DNA from: Flavobacteriaceae bacterium
GTDB lineage: Bacteria > Bacteroidota > Bacteroidia > Flavobacteriales > Flavobacteriaceae
Assembly (NCBI GenBank): GCA_018608705.1
Contig: JABAZD010000052.1
Location: forward strand, 1 to 64,000
Direction of reading: 5' to 3'
Length of the DNA: 64,000 nucleotides
Every line of letters starts with the position of its first letter. Position 1 is the stretch's first letter. This document shows, piece by piece, positions 61,580 to 64,000 of the stretch. The translations under genes and the position numbers were made by a program. Below the pieces are notes generated by a model that was given only the letters and a program-made list of their open reading frames with translations, was not told the DNA's origin and searched no databases.

Positions 61580-62875
61580 GTGAAGACACCTAAATTTATA
61601 ACTAACAATCTAATTCTTAAAATTACTTCCCTTAATTCTTTGGTTGTTGGATCTAGGCTTATTATTTCTTTGGTAGTTCAAAATCTTTTAGCTCAGTATA
61701 CAGGTCAAGCTGGTATAGCTAAGGTAGGACAGCTAAGAAATTTATCATCAATACTCATGAGTCTCACTTCTTTTGGGACATTTAACGGTGTTGTGAAGTA
61801 TGTTTCAGATTACAAATCTGATAAAAAAAACCTACTAAAATTATTTTCAACTTTATATGTTTTTAGCTTTACTGCCAGTATTGTGTCATTTTTCGTCTTG
61901 TTTTTTGGAGCGTATTATTTTTCAAATAAATTATTTTTTTCCGATGCTTATGTGGTTGTATTTAAGGTGATAGCTGTTTCAGTTCCATTTATCTCAATGA
62001 ACCGTATTTTTAGTGGAGTAATTAATGGGGTTTCTGACTACAAAAAGCATAGTAAAATTGAATTTATTTCTCATTTTTTTGCAGCTGTTTTATTATTAAT
62101 TAGTCTTTATTTCTATTCTTTAAAAGGAGTCCTGGTTGCAATTGCATTAACCCCTATAATTCAACTCTCCGTGTTACTCTTAATTTTCGGAAGTCTGCTA
62201 AAAGATTATATAGATTTTAAGTCAGTCTCGTTTAAAATCCCTTTTTTTAAGCAACTTTTAGGATTTACAGCTATGTCTTTTGTGGCTACTGTTTTATCTA
62301 ATTATATAGAAATTGATTTAAGAACTCTCATTTTAAATAAAATTAGTGATGCTGAAGCAGGGTCTTGGACTGCTATGAATTCAATTTCAAAAATTTACAT
62401 GCAATTCTTAATTGCTATCTTCTCTTTATATATTTTACCTAAGTATGCTGCGATAAATACATCATTTGAGTTTAGAGCTGAAATAAAGAAAGTATATAAG
62501 TCATTAGTTCCATTAGTGTTTATTGGAATGGTATTAGTGTTTTCATGTAGAAATATATTAATTGAGTTCATTTTTACTAAAGATTTTTTGGGAATGGCTA
62601 TCTTATTTAAATGGCAGTTAGCAGGAGACTTTGTACGTTTCATAGCGAATGTACTGTCTTATCATTTTTTAGCCAAAAAGCAAATAAATTATTTTCTATC
62701 TACACAGTTAATAGGCTTGTTTATGTATTATGTTTTTAGCAGGTTATTTCTTCCAAACTATGGTACTGAAGGCGTAGTAATGGCTCTTTTTGTTAGTAAT
62801 TTAATATATTTAGCTAGTGTAATTTTTGTACTCAGGAAAACTATTGCTGGAGATAATAGAATACTAAAAAATTAA
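61580..62875 (+). CDS. Wzx/WzxE-like O-antigen translocase (flippase)
   Basis: Multi-TM MATE/polysaccharide flippase pattern, LRNLSSILMSLTSFGTFNGVVKYVSDYK; GTG start. Confidence 0.85.
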   Translation: MKTPKFITNNLILKITSLNSLVVGSRLIISLVVQNLLAQYTGQAGIAKVGQLRNLSSILMSLTSFGTFNGVVKYVSDYKSDKKNLLKLFSTLYVFSFTASIVSFFVLFFGAYYFSNKLFFSDAYVVVFKVIAVSVPFISMNRIFSGVINGVSDYKKHSKIEFISHFFAAVLLLISLYFYSLKGVLVAIALTPIIQLSVLLLIFGSLLKDYIDFKSVSFKIPFFKQLLGFTAMSFVATVLSNYIEIDLRTLILNKISDAEAGSWTAMNSISKIYMQFLIAIFSLYILPKYAAINTSFEFRAEIKKVYKSLVPLVFIGMVLVFSCRNILIEFIFTKDFLGMAILFKWQLAGDFVRFIANVLSYHFLAKKQINYFLSTQLIGLFMYYVFSRLFLPNYGTEGVVMALFVSNLIYLASVIFVLRKTIAGDNRILKN

Positions 62876-62892
62876 ATTTTAACAAACTAGAA

Positions 62893-64000
62893 ATGACTAA
62901 TTTTAAAATTATAAGAAAAATATTTTATAAATTTTTAATTATAATTTTTGTTGCTTTTGTTTTTGAGCTTATTTGTAAAGGATTAAAGATTTCGATATTA
63001 TATAACTCTTTTGAAAACATTCTTTTTTCTGCCTTGTTATTAAGCCCTATTTATATAATTTCTTACCGTAAAATTCAATCGGTTTATATTTACTTTGTTT
63101 TTTTATTTTTTTGTTTGTGTATCTACTTTGAAACTGTTTATTACTATCTTTTTGACACCTTTTTGAGTGCCTCTTCATTATTTGTTTCATTAGAATCAAA
63201 CAGATCTGAAGCAATCGAATTCCTTAGTTTCTACTTTGATACTAATTTAATTGTTTTTTCTTTTTTTCTTTTTATTATTATAATCTTATCAGTTTATAAA
63301 TTGACATCAAATCTGAGTCATTTTAGTAAACAGTCCAAACAAACTCTAGTAAAGGTTTCTTTTTGTGTTGGCATAGTTGTTGTATTTATGAAATTTACGG
63401 CTCTTATAGTTTATAATTTACCATATTTAATATTAAAATCCTCAATAGAATACGCTTTCGAATCTAATAAATTAGGCAATTATAAGACTAATAGTACTGG
63501 CGATTTTACCAATGTTTTACGACCATTAATTAATGAAGATGAAGTATACGTCGTTGTTTTAGGGGAGTCTACTTCACGTGCCCATTTCGGGTTATACAAT
63601 TATTACAGGGCTACCACACCCGAACTAACATCTATTAAAGATCAGTTATCAGTCTATAGTAATGTAATTAGTGCTCATCCTCATTCAATCACCTCAATCA
63701 CTAAATTACTGACCCTTGGAAACTATGAACAACCAGATAAAATAGGAGATGGGTCTATTATTCAACTTGCTAATAGTGCTGGTTTTGAAACTATTTGGTT
63801 GTCAAATCAGAGACCCATTGGCGTCTATGAAAGTTTGGTTACTAAAATTGCTTTATCATCTTCAAGAAGTAATTTTTTGACGACTATACAGGGGGTTCAT
63901 AATAAAGTAATGGATGGTGCGCTCTTACCCGAATTAGAAACTATTCTAGCTGATAATTCGTCATCAAAAAAACTTATTGTAATTCATTTAATGGGAACAC
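62893..64000 (+). CDS. Phosphoethanolamine transferase-like (EptA/sulfatase family), truncated by window end
   Basis: Own translation of an ORF absent from the track: MTNFKIIRKIFYKFLIIIFVAFVF..., then DEVYVVVLGESTSRAHFGLYNYYRATTPEL, the family metal/active-site GES(T) motif; open at 64000. Confidence 0.85.
   Translation, partial: MTNFKIIRKIFYKFLIIIFVAFVFELICKGLKISILYNSFENILFSALLLSPIYIISYRKIQSVYIYFVFLFFCLCIYFETVYYYLFDTFLSASSLFVSLESNRSEAIEFLSFYFDTNLIVFSFFLFIIIILSVYKLTSNLSHFSKQSKQTLVKVSFCVGIVVVFMKFTALIVYNLPYLILKSSIEYAFESNKLGNYKTNSTGDFTNVLRPLINEDEVYVVVLGESTSRAHFGLYNYYRATTPELTSIKDQLSVYSNVISAHPHSITSITKLLTLGNYEQPDKIGDGSIIQLANSAGFETIWLSNQRPIGVYESLVTKIALSSSRSNFLTTIQGVHNKVMDGALLPELETILADNSSSKKLIVIHLMGT

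Noticed and set aside
1-64000. CRISPR arrays, tRNA/rRNA genes, IS elements or prophage
   Set aside because: No regularly spaced repeats, no tRNA cloverleaf noticed in intergenic regions, and no transposase/integrase/phage proteins among the ORFs; a tRNAscan/Infernal run would be decisive.

Overview
The window is an AT-rich chromosomal segment of a marine-type Bacteroidetes (probably Flavobacteriia) genome. It is densely packed with housekeeping genes and has no convincing rRNA, tRNA, CRISPR array, prophage or transposon. I support about 65 protein-coding genes. They include kmo/kynU, msrA, lpxK, lipA, murB, valS, psd/cdsA, ftsH, rsfS, birA, pyrE, coaD, ddl, rluD, a SulP + beta-carbonic anhydrase cluster, two divergent glutamine synthetases, purM-prfA-pyrF, a dipeptidyl-peptidase III, ilvE, grpE-dnaJ, a GH3 glycosidase, an ABC-2 exporter, a sigma-54 activator-type response regulator, kdsA, typA, a Wzx-like flippase, and a phosphoethanolamine-transferase-like gene cut by the window edge that is missing from the ORF track. 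No clearly exotic system is evident. The best leads are: (i) a Cys-rich membrane microprotein / ECF sigma factor / non-canonical Nramp-like transporter gene set; (ii) an NtrC-type sigma-54 activator that ends without a DNA-binding HTH; (iii) a SulP/carbonic anhydrase/DUF2490 module preceded by an acidic orphan; (iv) regulatory-looking direct repeats between the two glutamine synthetase genes; (v) a nested inverted repeat upstream of an ABC exporter. All family calls come from reading the protein sequence; no database search was run.
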